DNA of 9,525 bases. Source: Synergistaceae bacterium. GTDB lineage: Bacteria > Synergistota > Synergistia > Synergistales > Aminobacteriaceae. Shown here one piece after another: positions 1 to 6,013 of the stretch (within the stretch, counting starts at the first letter, position 1; every line of letters begins with the position of its first letter). Below the pieces are notes generated by a model. The model ran no database searches. It saw nothing but the letters and a program-made list of their open reading frames with translations, and was not told the origin of the DNA. The stretch lies in contig JAFRSL010000051.1 of assembly GCA_017427625.1 (NCBI GenBank), positions 1-9,525 of the forward strand, given 5' to 3'. The position numbers were made by a program, and so were the translations under genes.

Positions 1-3000
1 ACGGCACGGGAAAAATCGTTGCGGCAGGAGGCAGCGGAAACGCAGGGATCGGCGGCGGTAGTGTCAGAAACAGGACATCAAACCCTCAATATGACCGTAG
101 CTGCGGGACAATCAACATCTACGGCGGAACTGTCGAGGCAACTGGCGGCACAGACGCGGCGGGTATCGGGTGCGGAGCAATTTATCAGGACACGACGGAC
201 GGCGGAACGATAAATATTCACGGCGGGACTGTTACGGCAACGGGCGGTAAAAGCGCGGCAGGAATCGGCGGAGGCTATAAGTGTCCCGGCGGAACAGTCA
301 CGATTACGGGCGGAAATGTTACCGCAACTACTAAATATAGTAGCAATAACGGTATAGGTAACGGCGACCTGGCATACAGTGCGACAATAAAACTCGGCTG
401 GACGAAACGAACCGACAGCATTTATTCCGGGCAGTATAACGGCGATGTTACCCTCACGAAAGATTTCATGCTGAAAGGCACCAGCACTCAGGCGACTACC
501 GGCAACATCGGCGGACAGACTATAGTCCCTCCCGTGTCAGTAACGTTTGACGCTAACGGCGGTTCCGGGACGATGGACGCGGTGAAGTCTGCTTACGGAC
601 ATTCCTACACATTGCCCGAATGCACGTTCACGCCGAAAAAGGGACAGGGCTTCGACTACTGGCTCATTGGCGACGTGGAATATTCTGAAGGGGGAAGCCT
701 TGATGTAACGTCTGATATTGTCGTCAAAACGGTCTGGAAGGAAACCGACAGGACTGTAACGTTTGACGCGAACGGACACGGTACAGCTCCTGACGCTCAG
801 ACGGTGGATTACGCCAAGACGATGGACGAACCGACAGCTCCGACAGCGGACGGCTACACGTTCGGGGGCTGGTACAAGGAAGCGGACTGCGTGAACAGGT
901 GGAATTTTGCGGCTGACACCGTAACGGAGGATATGACGCTCTACGCGAAGTGGGCAGTGAACGCCTACACGATAAGCTACGAACTTGACGGCGGAATTGA
1001 CGCGACTAACAACCCTCTGATTTACACGACCGAAGACAGCACGATAACGCTTGAGGCACCGACAAAGACGGGGTACACGTTCAAGGGCTGGACACCAGAC
1101 GGCACGATTCCGAGCGGGTCAACGGGCAACAAGACCTTCACGGCAACGTGGGAAATCAACAAGTACACGATAACGTTCGAGACGTGGGGCGGGACTCAGG
1201 TCGACTCAATCACGCAGGATTACAGCACGGACGTAACAGCACCGTCAACAACGCCTACGAAGCGGGGAGCTGTCTTCAGTGAGTGGGAGAATATGCCCTC
1301 GAAGATGCCAGCGGAGAATATCACGGTCAATGCGGTATGGAGGACTCTGTATCACTATGAGGCGAGGGAGGCTACCTGCTTTGAGGAGGGGATAAGCGAG
1401 TGCTGGTACTTGTACGGGAATTACTACACGGAGACATTGAGCGATGGTGTGTACACGTACACGCTGATGACAGACAGCCCGGTAACACCGAAGGTAACAC
1501 ATAGCTACGGCGAGCCTGATTCGGATTCATGGACGTGGTTCACTGACAGCTACAGCGGGGAGATTGCGGCGAGATTGACGCTTACCTGCCCGACATGTCA
1601 TACAAGCGTCAGCATAAATACATCTGAGGGTGAAGTTACGAGCGAGGTAACGACAGAGCCGACAGATGACGATGAAGGAGTGATGACGTACACGGCGACG
1701 GTTACGGTTGATGCTGACAGCTACAACACCGCTGAGACCAAGACATACACCGGGACTCACACCGAGCCAATCCCCAAGACGACGAAAATCGCGCGGATTG
1801 GTGATACGTGGTACCCCTCGCTGGGGGCGGCACTTGACGCGGCGGATGATGATGATGTGATTGTGCTTAGTGTTGACGTTTACGAGCCTAATACGGAATG
1901 CGATACTGGCTACAAGAATATCACCCTCGACCTTAACGGCCATGAAGTTACGCTGAAGAGTCTAAACGCGGAGTACAGCCTGACCGTGAAGAACGGGACT
2001 CTTACGTGCTACGTCAACAACAGCAACAGCGGCAATGATCACACGCTGACGCTCGACAACGCGGAGCTGGTGTGCCGCGAGAATGAGATGAACTACGGGA
2101 TTCAGTGGATGGCGAATAATATCGTCCTCAGCAACGACAGCAAGATGTACGTGATAGGCAATGTGTTTCTCGGCGGAAGTGATTTCACCATGTCGATTGA
2201 CCGCACATCGACAATGGAGCTTTACGACGCGACAATATCAACTTACAGCCCGGCAAGAGTCGGTGAGCAGTTATCGCCGTATCTGCCTGAAGGGTACACG
2301 CTGGACACCACGAGCGAGCAGGAGACCGTTCATGTCCTGTACAACGGAGAGGAATATCACGGTGAGGCGACGTTCGGGCTGTTCAGCCTCTTTGTGTGGT
2401 TTGACTCCAACGGCGGAAGCTATGTTGCCCCACAGACCTTCAAGCTGAACAGGGGCGATGAGGCCCAAGCTACAGAACCTGTTGCTCCGACACGTGAGGG
2501 CTATGAATTTGTGGAGTGGCAGCTGAACGGAACGGCCTACGATTTCAGCGAGGCAGTAACGGGTGATTTGGTGCTGACAGCAAAATGGAAGTTCGCTCCT
2601 TCTGACAGCAACAAGCCACAGTTCGCGTACCACTCGCTCATCCTCAGCGGTCAGATAGGCGTGATTTTTCACGTGTATGTCCCTGAGGGCGCGGTCTCGA
2701 AGGATTACTGCACGTACTTCGACGTAAGCGGGGACAAGTCGCAGAACACACAGCCTGTTTACCCGTTCGAGGAATTTACGGAGGACGGCAATAAATTCTT
2801 CGGCTTCAAGTGCTACATCAACTCTGTGCAGATGGCTGATGAGATTCACGCGGTTCTGAATTACGGCGATGACAAGACGCTGGATTACACGTACACAGCG
2901 AAAAGGTACTTGGACAAGCTCATAGCCGACACAACACAGTCTGAAGATGTTACCGAGCTTGGCAGGGCAATCAAGGATTACGGGAGCTACGTTCAGCCGA

Positions 3001-3518
3001 TACTCGCGGCGGAAAACAACTGGGAAATCGGCAAGAAACACGCAAAAATGGACGCGGCTTACGATTTCGACGATACGGACTTTGAGACTGTCAGCAATGA
3101 CACGAAGGATTACGCGATAGTCTGCAATGTTCCTGAAGGTTCTGGGATTGAGGATGTCAGCTTCGCGCTGGTTCTTGACTCCGAGACTGCGATTGAGATT
3201 TACCTGACATCGAAGGACGGCTACACCGGGACTGTCTGCGCGTATATCGGCACGAACACAACGGACAACATGGCCGTGAAGAAGGGCAGTGAATATGTCA
3301 TCTCAATCGGGAACGTATCGGCTCATCTTCTGGGGAGGGAATACACAGTTAATGTGGCAACAGGTGATGTGAACTTTGACGTGAAAATCTCTGCGCTTTC
3401 GTATGTTCAGAGCGCGATCCATGATAAAAGCGAGGCCATGAAGCGGGCGGTAACATCGCTGTATCGCTACTGGAAAGCGACGATGACGTACAGAAGCAAG
3501 AGATCGGAATATCAGTGA
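1..3518 (+). CDS. Large multidomain surface/secreted protein with InlB-type B repeats (5' partial)
   Basis: The frame is open from base 3 to the TGA at 3516-3518, giving 1171 visible residues and no N-terminus; the ATG at 468 is internal. Visible residues 1-120 are glycine-rich repeats (GGTVTATGG, AAGIGGG). Residues about 180-446 hold four Listeria-Bacteroides/InlB B-type repeats, each opening like VTFDANGG and closing in a W such as AKW or VW; a fifth is at 799-862. Between them lie a module with a CPTC pair (Cys529, Cys532) and a segment beginning IGDTWYPSLGAALDAA and reaching ITLDLNGHEV, typical of the first turns of pectin-lyase-like beta-helices. Residues about 873-1171 form a C-terminal module (LILSGQIGVIF, VNSVQMAD-like, YGSYVQPILA, ALSYVQSAI, ALYRYW-like) that I recall from other large secreted gut proteins. 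I see no LPXTG, transmembrane or SLH anchor at the C-terminus. The likely role is adhesion or surface display; the ligand is unknown. The next gene follows with its Shine-Dalgarno overlapping this stop codon. Confidence 0.88.
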   Translation, partial: GTGKIVAAGGSGNAGIGGGSVRNRTSNPQYDRSCGTINIYGGTVEATGGTDAAGIGCGAIYQDTTDGGTINIHGGTVTATGGKSAAGIGGGYKCPGGTVTITGGNVTATTKYSSNNGIGNGDLAYSATIKLGWTKRTDSIYSGQYNGDVTLTKDFMLKGTSTQATTGNIGGQTIVPPVSVTFDANGGSGTMDAVKSAYGHSYTLPECTFTPKKGQGFDYWLIGDVEYSEGGSLDVTSDIVVKTVWKETDRTVTFDANGHGTAPDAQTVDYAKTMDEPTAPTADGYTFGGWYKEADCVNRWNFAADTVTEDMTLYAKWAVNAYTISYELDGGIDATNNPLIYTTEDSTITLEAPTKTGYTFKGWTPDGTIPSGSTGNKTFTATWEINKYTITFETWGGTQVDSITQDYSTDVTAPSTTPTKRGAVFSEWENMPSKMPAENITVNAVWRTLYHYEAREATCFEEGISECWYLYGNYYTETLSDGVYTYTLMTDSPVTPKVTHSYGEPDSDSWTWFTDSYSGEIAARLTLTCPTCHTSVSINTSEGEVTSEVTTEPTDDDEGVMTYTATVTVDADSYNTAETKTYTGTHTEPIPKTTKIARIGDTWYPSLGAALDAADDDDVIVLSVDVYEPNTECDTGYKNITLDLNGHEVTLKSLNAEYSLTVKNGTLTCYVNNSNSGNDHTLTLDNAELVCRENEMNYGIQWMANNIVLSNDSKMYVIGNVFLGGSDFTMSIDRTSTMELYDATISTYSPARVGEQLSPYLPEGYTLDTTSEQETVHVLYNGEEYHGEATFGLFSLFVWFDSNGGSYVAPQTFKLNRGDEAQATEPVAPTREGYEFVEWQLNGTAYDFSEAVTGDLVLTAKWKFAPSDSNKPQFAYHSLILSGQIGVIFHVYVPEGAVSKDYCTYFDVSGDKSQNTQPVYPFEEFTEDGNKFFGFKCYINSVQMADEIHAVLNYGDDKTLDYTYTAKRYLDKLIADTTQSEDVTELGRAIKDYGSYVQPILAAENNWEIGKKHAKMDAAYDFDDTDFETVSNDTKDYAIVCNVPEGSGIEDVSFALVLDSETAIEIYLTSKDGYTGTVCAYIGTNTTDNMAVKKGSEYVISIGNVSAHLLGREYTVNVATGDVNFDVKISALSYVQSAIHDKSEAMKRAVTSLYRYWKATMTYRSKRSEYQ
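3..362 (+). repeat. Tandem glycine-rich beta-helix-like repeats in the surface protein
   Basis: Four degenerate in-frame units are visible: about 3-59, 108-182, 207-278 and 291-362. The core is GTI-N-I-x-GGTV-x-ATGG followed by AAGIGGG or a variant. Start-to-start spacing of equivalent residues is roughly 117, 99 and 87 bases, so linkers vary in length while the core is kept. The first unit is cut by the window edge and the array probably continues to the left. Such glycine/threonine-rich short repeats are compatible with a parallel beta-helix stalk, which is inference. Confidence 0.75.
540..1340 (+). repeat. Four Listeria-Bacteroides (InlB B-type, Flg_new) protein repeats
   Basis: Units run about 540-737, 753-953, 963-1151 and 1164-1340, each 59 to 67 codons. 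Each has an initial strand (VTFDANGG, VTFDANGHG, ISYELDGG, ITFETWGG), a central aromatic-G-W motif (GYTFGGWY, GYTFKGW) that is altered in the first and fourth units, and a closing strand ending in W. A fifth, isolated unit with FDSNGGS, GYEFVEW and LTAKW is at about 2397-2588. The DNA is diverged between units, so this is an old protein-level repeat, not a recent tandem duplication. Confidence 0.85.
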
Positions 3519-3524
3519 GGAGGT
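3517..3524 (+). promoter_or_regulatory. Strong Shine-Dalgarno deciding the start of the small peptide gene
   Basis: GAGGAGGT overlaps the stop codon of the surface-protein gene. The GGAGG core ends at 3523, eight bases before ATG 3532 but only two before ATG 3526. The second ATG is therefore the likely start, shortening the peptide from 50 to 48 residues. The overlap with the upstream stop suggests coupled translation. Confidence 0.75.
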
Positions 3525-3531
3525 GATGGAC

Positions 3532-3678
3532 ATGGAGCAGCAGGAAGAGAAGAAGGAGTACAAAGGGCTCGAAATCGAGATCATCGACTACGAGTACGAG
3601 GACATAATCACAGTGAGCGGTTTTGTGCCTGACACAAGAACACCAAGGCAAGGCGTTACGAGTTTGTTCAGCTTCTAG
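3532..3678 (+). CDS. Small acidic peptide (48 aa) co-transcribed with the surface protein
   Basis: The open frame of 48 codons ends in TAG at 3676-3678. It lies between a near-consensus ribosome site and a hairpin terminator that starts 14 bases after the stop, so it is placed as the last gene of an operon. The N-terminal half is charged (MEQQEEKKEYKG). A tyrosine/acidic stretch follows (LEIEIIDYEYEDIITVSG), then a tail rich in T, R, P and S ending in LFSF. There is no cysteine, signal peptide or membrane segment. The pattern Y-x-x-x-x-IEII-x-Y-x-x-EDIIT-x-SG resembles short, mostly hypothetical peptides common in gut Firmicutes (recalled, not searched). It also loosely recalls leader peptides of ribosomally made products, but no maturase gene is in the window. 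Function is unknown; a secretion partner, a regulator or a precursor are all possible. Confidence 0.68.
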   Translation: MEQQEEKKEYKGLEIEIIDYEYEDIITVSGFVPDTRTPRQGVTSLFSF

Positions 3679-3686
3679 CAGGCACT

Positions 3687-3722
3687 AAAAAGCCGGGAAC
3701 CTCATCAGCTCCCGGCAATTTT
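3687..3722. terminator. Bidirectional Rho-independent terminator
   Basis: A perfect 7-bp stem, GCCGGGA (3692-3698) with TCCCGGC (3710-3716), encloses an 11-base loop. On the left is AAAAA (3687-3691), read as TTTTT after the hairpin on the minus strand. On the right is AATTTT (3717-3722). It can end the surface-protein/small-peptide operon rightward, but the uninterrupted T-run directly after the stem makes it the better terminator for leftward transcription. That fits the displaced bioY tail, which ends six bases before the hairpin. Confidence 0.8.
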
Positions 3723-3760
3723 CTAGCCCCTTTTCCAAGTGAAACTCTCAGGGAAGAATA
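3723..3760 (-). pseudogene. Displaced 3' end of bioY (vestigial tail)
   Basis: Read on the minus strand, this stretch encodes FFPESFTWKRG followed by TAG (complement of 3723-3725). The first ten of these residues are the C-terminus of the intact BioY encoded at 4352-4891, which ends FFPESFTWKR. No upstream bioY homology continues beyond about 3760. The stop lies directly before the hairpin at 3692-3716 and its minus-strand T-run, the layout expected of the original end of the gene. Confidence 0.72.
3729..3760. repeat. Direct repeat copy 1 (bioY 3'-end sequence)
   Basis: These 32 bases match 4355-4386 at 31 of 32 positions (A at 3737, T at 4363) in the same orientation, 626 bases apart. They begin CCTTTTCCA and end GGGAAGAATA. 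The similarity stops at both edges. The single gene at 3829-4347 lies between the copies. Confidence 0.9.
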
Positions 3761-3769
3761 TTTTCTCTG

Positions 3770-3778
3770 TGCTATAAT
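3770..3778 (+). promoter_or_regulatory. Extended -10 promoter for the small secreted protein
   Basis: TGC-TATAAT is a consensus extended -10 (TG-N-TATAAT). No good -35 lies 16-18 bases upstream, as is usual for extended -10 promoters. Transcription would start near 3785, giving a leader of about 44 bases. The ribosome site is AAGGAAG at 3814-3820, eight bases before ATG 3829. The promoter lies just inside the left repeat copy, so the gene carries its own expression signals. Confidence 0.62.
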
Positions 3779-3828
3779 CAGCAATACTTCATTTACCGCG
3801 AATTTATTTTGCAAAGGAAGCATCGATC

Positions 3829-4347
3829 ATGAAAAGGTTTTATTCTGCCGTATTGTTGGTCATAGTGGTGATTTCATGTTCAAACGCTGCTTTAGCTTGG
3901 AAGAGAGTACGCCTCGAATCCGCTGGAACAATATCAATCCCGCAATCTTGGAACGTTCTTGCTGGAAATCCCGACGTTGTAGAGAATGCTTACGGTCCGG
4001 GCGTTTCATGCCGTAATCTCCTTAACGCAGAGGGCGATAACGCAACAATGACCGTCCTCGTGTATTGGCCTTATTCCGCAAACATAGCCAAAACTTTTGC
4101 CTCCGACATGGCCGAAACTCTCCAGAAACGTTACGGATCATCTTCACGCCCAAGATTCAGCGAAATGAAGCGCGGAACATTCAGAGCATCGTCGGTAACG
4201 TACGGGATTGGCAACGGCAACGACCAGAAAGTTACAGCTTTCGTGAACGATGGGAAAGTCTATTGCCTCATCATCAGCTACAGACATTCGGAGGAACACA
4301 CGTTCTACAATTTCGTGCGCAGCATAATAACCCGCTGGCAGTTCTGA
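3829..4347 (+). CDS. Small exported protein or lipoprotein, possibly DcrB/PsbP-like fold
   Basis: The 172-residue product starts with a Sec-type signal: MKRFYS, a hydrophobic core (AVLLVIVVI), then either a lipobox VISC with Cys17 as the lipid anchor or signal peptidase I cleavage after ALA at residue 23. Both fit. The mature part opens with a short strand and IPQSWNVLAG, has a central helix (IAKTFASDMAETLQKRYG), then strands with FVNDGKVYCLIISYR and a last helix (TFYNFVRSIITRW). This order of an IP-x-x-W start, mixed alpha/beta core and final 'F..iv.S..' helix resembles the DcrB/PsbP-like (DUF1795) fold. That is a weak suggestion, not a recognised family match. The start is supported by AAGGAAG eight bases upstream. 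It lies between two copies of the bioY 3' end, and its stop is four bases from the convergent bioY stop, with no terminator between. Confidence 0.8.
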   Translation: MKRFYSAVLLVIVVISCSNAALAWKRVRLESAGTISIPQSWNVLAGNPDVVENAYGPGVSCRNLLNAEGDNATMTVLVYWPYSANIAKTFASDMAETLQKRYGSSSRPRFSEMKRGTFRASSVTYGIGNGNDQKVTAFVNDGKVYCLIISYRHSEEHTFYNFVRSIITRWQF

Positions 4348-4351
4348 GGAT

Positions 4352-4891
4352 TTACCTTTTCCATGTGAAACTCTCAGGGAAGAATACCGCGAGCCTCTGC
4401 ACCGCAAGCCCCGCAAGAATACTCTTCGCAATGTCCCCTGGAATTGGCATAAGAACGAAGTACATCAGCAATGTCTTAGCACCAAGTTCGTTTCCGAGAT
4501 AGTATTTCGACATGAGATAGTAGTACGGTATTCCGACCGCGTAAATCAAAGCTATAGCCGCGACTGCCCCAAGCATCCACGTAATGAACTTTGGCGTGAA
4601 TCTCTCGGCTATATACCCTGCGAGCCATGCGCCCGGAATGAACCCGAGAATGTACCCGAACGTCGGATTCAATGCTGACCCCGTGAAAACTGGTAGCCCC
4701 ACAAGCCCCGCTAGAACATAAACGCAGACGCTCATTGCCCCGAGTTTCCGCCCAAGAACTAGACCGCTCAACACAACGAATAGCGTCTGGAACGTCAGCG
4801 GAAGCAATGGTGTAGGAATCTTTATGTGCGTCCCGATTGCTATTAGTGCCGCGAAAAGTGAACACAGCGTGATCTTCCTCGTTGTTGTCAT
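4352..4891 (-). CDS. bioY: Biotin transporter BioY (ECF S-component)
   Basis: The 179-residue membrane protein has about six hydrophobic segments and the typical BioY length. Family signatures are visible: PLTFQTLFVVLSGLVLGRKLGA (residues 31-52), VYVLAGLVGLPVF (57-69), the substrate-loop motif GSALNPTFGYILGF (71-84) and PGDIAKSILAGLA near the C-terminus (151-163). BioY binds biotin with high affinity and delivers it with an energy-coupling ATPase/T-component module. No bioM or bioN genes lie beside it, so it probably uses a shared ECF module encoded elsewhere, or works alone as proposed for some solitary BioY proteins. Its ATG overlaps the birA stop as ATGA (4888-4891), implying translational coupling. 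No terminator lies after its stop, so transcripts may run on, antisense to 3829-4347, to the hairpin at 3692-3716. Confidence 0.95.
   Translation of the reverse strand: MTTTRKITLCSLFAALIAIGTHIKIPTPLLPLTFQTLFVVLSGLVLGRKLGAMSVCVYVLAGLVGLPVFTGSALNPTFGYILGFIPGAWLAGYIAERFTPKFITWMLGAVAAIALIYAVGIPYYYLMSKYYLGNELGAKTLLMYFVLMPIPGDIAKSILAGLAVQRLAVFFPESFTWKR
4355..4386. repeat. Direct repeat copy 2, inside the 3' end of intact bioY
   Basis: This is the partner of 3729-3760 (31/32 identical). Here it codes for the last residues of functional BioY (minus strand, FFPESFTWKR). The stop codon TAA (complement of 4352-4354) lies just outside the repeat, so this copy gives KR-stop where the displaced copy gives KRG-stop. 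Confidence 0.9.
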
Positions 4892-5877
4892 GATCTTGCC
4901 TCCATTGCCCTGACCATGAAGACCTCGCCCGATCTCAATGTCTCATTTATGCCCTCGTCATTCCGAACGATGAGGCCACCTTTGTCGTCAATCCCTTCAA
5001 CATGGCCGAAGCACTTTCTCTCGCCCTTCATGTATGATATTTCGCGCCCCGTCAAGATTGAGCGTTCTCGGTAAACCTGAATGATTGCCGGATTGTCCAA
5101 GTCCTCCGCGAACTCCATGACGTAATCTGCAACCCTCGCGCAAAGTTCGTCCCTCCCGAAGCGAATCTCATCGTCAGCAAAAATTGCACCCGCGATTTCC
5201 GACGTCTCAGCTCCGAATTTCTTGGTTGAAACGTTGATGCCTATTCCCGTGATTACACTCTCAATTTCACCGCTCTCGAAACCTGTTACAGCCTCCGTGA
5301 GAATCCCGCAGATCTTCTTCCCGCGAAAATAGACATCGTTGACCCACTTTATGCCTATATTCCCGCGAGCTTCAGGGTAAAGTTCCTCAACCGCAAGGCA
5401 AACAGCAACAGCGTCAGCAACCGTGATCATCTGGAATTTCCCTGCTTCAGTCTCAGGCCGTAGAATCAGCGACATGTATAGCCCAGTTCCAGCCGGAGAC
5501 TCAAAGCTATGACCGCGCCGTCCTCGCCCTGCCGTCTGACGGTTAGCAGCGATTAACGTCCCGTGAGGTTCGCCGTTCATGGCCAGCTTCTTGGCATAAT
5601 TGTTGGTTGAATCCACCTCACCTAAGCAGATTACACGTGATACTTTCGAGCCTTCCTTGAGGTGCGATGATATTCCTTTTGCGGTGAGAACATCGCTTTC
5701 TGATTCGAGCATGTAGCCTTTGTTCGTTGTCGCTTTGATTCTGTGTCCTTCCTTTCTAAGCGATTCTATTGACTTCCAGACTGCCGCCCGCGTTACCCCT
5801 AATGAGTCCGCAAGTTCCTCGCCCGATACGTATCTGCCCCTTTGAGTTTCGAGGGCATTCAGAATTTTTGTCTTCAT
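4888..5877 (-). CDS. birA: Bifunctional biotin-protein ligase / biotin operon repressor
   Basis: The protein has 329 residues, the usual length for a group II BirA. Residues about 15-55 are the N-terminal winged helix-turn-helix (VSGEELADSLGVTRAAVWKSI, then KATTNKGY). The catalytic domain has DSTN at 89-92, the biotinyl-AMP loop GRGRRG at 117-122, the active-site lysine motif KWVND at 177-181 and GIGINV at 211-216. The C-terminal SH3-like domain spans about 275-322. It makes biotinyl-5'-AMP, transfers biotin to carboxylase or decarboxylase carrier lysines, and as holo-repressor should control biotin uptake. The ATG at 5877 is supported by the family N-terminus, with no other Met before the HTH, yet it has no Shine-Dalgarno. 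It heads a two-gene operon with bioY. Confidence 0.95.
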   Translation of the reverse strand: MKTKILNALETQRGRYVSGEELADSLGVTRAAVWKSIESLRKEGHRIKATTNKGYMLESESDVLTAKGISSHLKEGSKVSRVICLGEVDSTNNYAKKLAMNGEPHGTLIAANRQTAGRGRRGHSFESPAGTGLYMSLILRPETEAGKFQMITVADAVAVCLAVEELYPEARGNIGIKWVNDVYFRGKKICGILTEAVTGFESGEIESVITGIGINVSTKKFGAETSEIAGAIFADDEIRFGRDELCARVADYVMEFAEDLDNPAIIQVYRERSILTGREISYMKGERKCFGHVEGIDDKGGLIVRNDEGINETLRSGEVFMVRAMEARS

Positions 5878-5884
5878 AAAAATA

Positions 5885-5913
5885 TATATACCACAGAAAT
5901 TTCAGGCTGTAAA
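5885..5913 (-). promoter_or_regulatory. birA-bioY promoter
   Basis: On the minus strand TTTACA (complement of 5908-5913) is followed by a 17-base spacer and TATATA (complement of 5885-5890). This puts the start site near 5877-5879, essentially on the A of the birA ATG (5877), so a leaderless mRNA is predicted. A weaker alternative -10 (TAGTAT, about 5925-5930) would give a leader of some 40-50 bases, still with no ribosome site. Confidence 0.6.
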
Positions 5914-5940
5914 CTTTTTATGTGATACTATGGTTTACTA
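5907..5940. promoter_or_regulatory. Candidate BirA operator (biotin box)
   Basis: Half-sites CTGTAAACT (5907-5915) and GGTTTACTA (5932-5940) form an inverted repeat separated by 16 bases; GTAAAC and GTTTAC are exactly complementary. As I recall, the general BirA signal is TTGTAAACC, a spacer of about 14-16 bases, then GGTTTACAA. Here 7 of 9 bases match on the left and 8 of 9 on the right. The left half overlaps the -35 of the birA promoter, so biotinyl-AMP-bound BirA would repress its own operon and bioY. The right edge is six bases from the -35 of the divergent regulator gene, which might also be affected. Confidence 0.7.
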
Positions 5941-5945
5941 TATTC

Positions 5946-5975
5946 TTGCATGAAAGATATTTTTGCATGTATAAT
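5946..5975 (+). promoter_or_regulatory. Promoter of the XRE regulator gene
   Basis: TTGCAT (5946-5951), an 18-base spacer and a consensus TATAAT (5970-5975) would start transcription near 5982, leaving a leader of about 32 bases. The ribosome site AAAGGA (6001-6006) lies seven bases before ATG 6014. The spacer is almost filled by the palindrome at 5949-5969, so the promoter looks built for repression. Confidence 0.6.
5949..5969. promoter_or_regulatory. Palindromic operator candidate, copy 1
   Basis: This 21-bp imperfect palindrome begins CATGAAAGA and ends TTTTGCATG; 7 of 10 base pairs are symmetric. It is the core of a 25-base stretch (5948-5972) that matches 7175-7199 at 22 positions. It lies between the -35 and -10 of the XRE gene, the usual site for autorepression by an XRE-family dimer. 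That the XRE protein binds it is inference. Confidence 0.55.
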
Positions 5976-6013
5976 TCTGCATATTCAATCTTTTATGTAG
6001 AAAGGAAATATAA

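Noticed and set aside
3..362. CRISPR-like or DNA-level tandem array at the left edge
   Set aside because: The periodicity is in the protein frame with synonymous divergence and variable spacing. There are no constant repeats or spacers.
468..470. ATG at 468 as the start of the large surface protein
   Set aside because: The frame is open upstream to the window edge, encodes matching repeats, and there is no Shine-Dalgarno or signal peptide here.
1527..1943. 138-codon minus-strand open frame
   Set aside because: It is a shadow of the surface-protein gene, rich in R, with no motif and no ribosome site.
2271..3041. 256-codon open frame on the minus strand
   Set aside because: It lies entirely opposite the surface-protein gene, whose repeats and C-terminal module are recognisable. 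The arginine/valine-rich translation shows no domain.
3532..3678. Lasso-peptide or other RiPP precursor assignment for the small peptide
   Set aside because: There is only a loose leader-like resemblance: the proline expected in Y-x-x-P is absent, and no radical SAM, PqqD-like, protease or cyclase gene is in the window.
3729..4386. Insertion sequence or transposon between the 32-bp repeats
   Set aside because: There is no transposase and no inverted terminal repeat, and 32 bp is too long for a normal target-site duplication. The repeat is bioY coding sequence.
4065..4502. 145-codon plus-strand frame spanning the exported-protein gene and the bioY 3' end
   Set aside because: It overlaps two supported genes in other frames, and its translation has no recognisable features.
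5878..6013. Riboswitch or structured leader between birA and the XRE gene
   Set aside because: The region is A/T-rich and fully accounted for by two promoters and two operator candidates; no stable multi-stem structure was seen.
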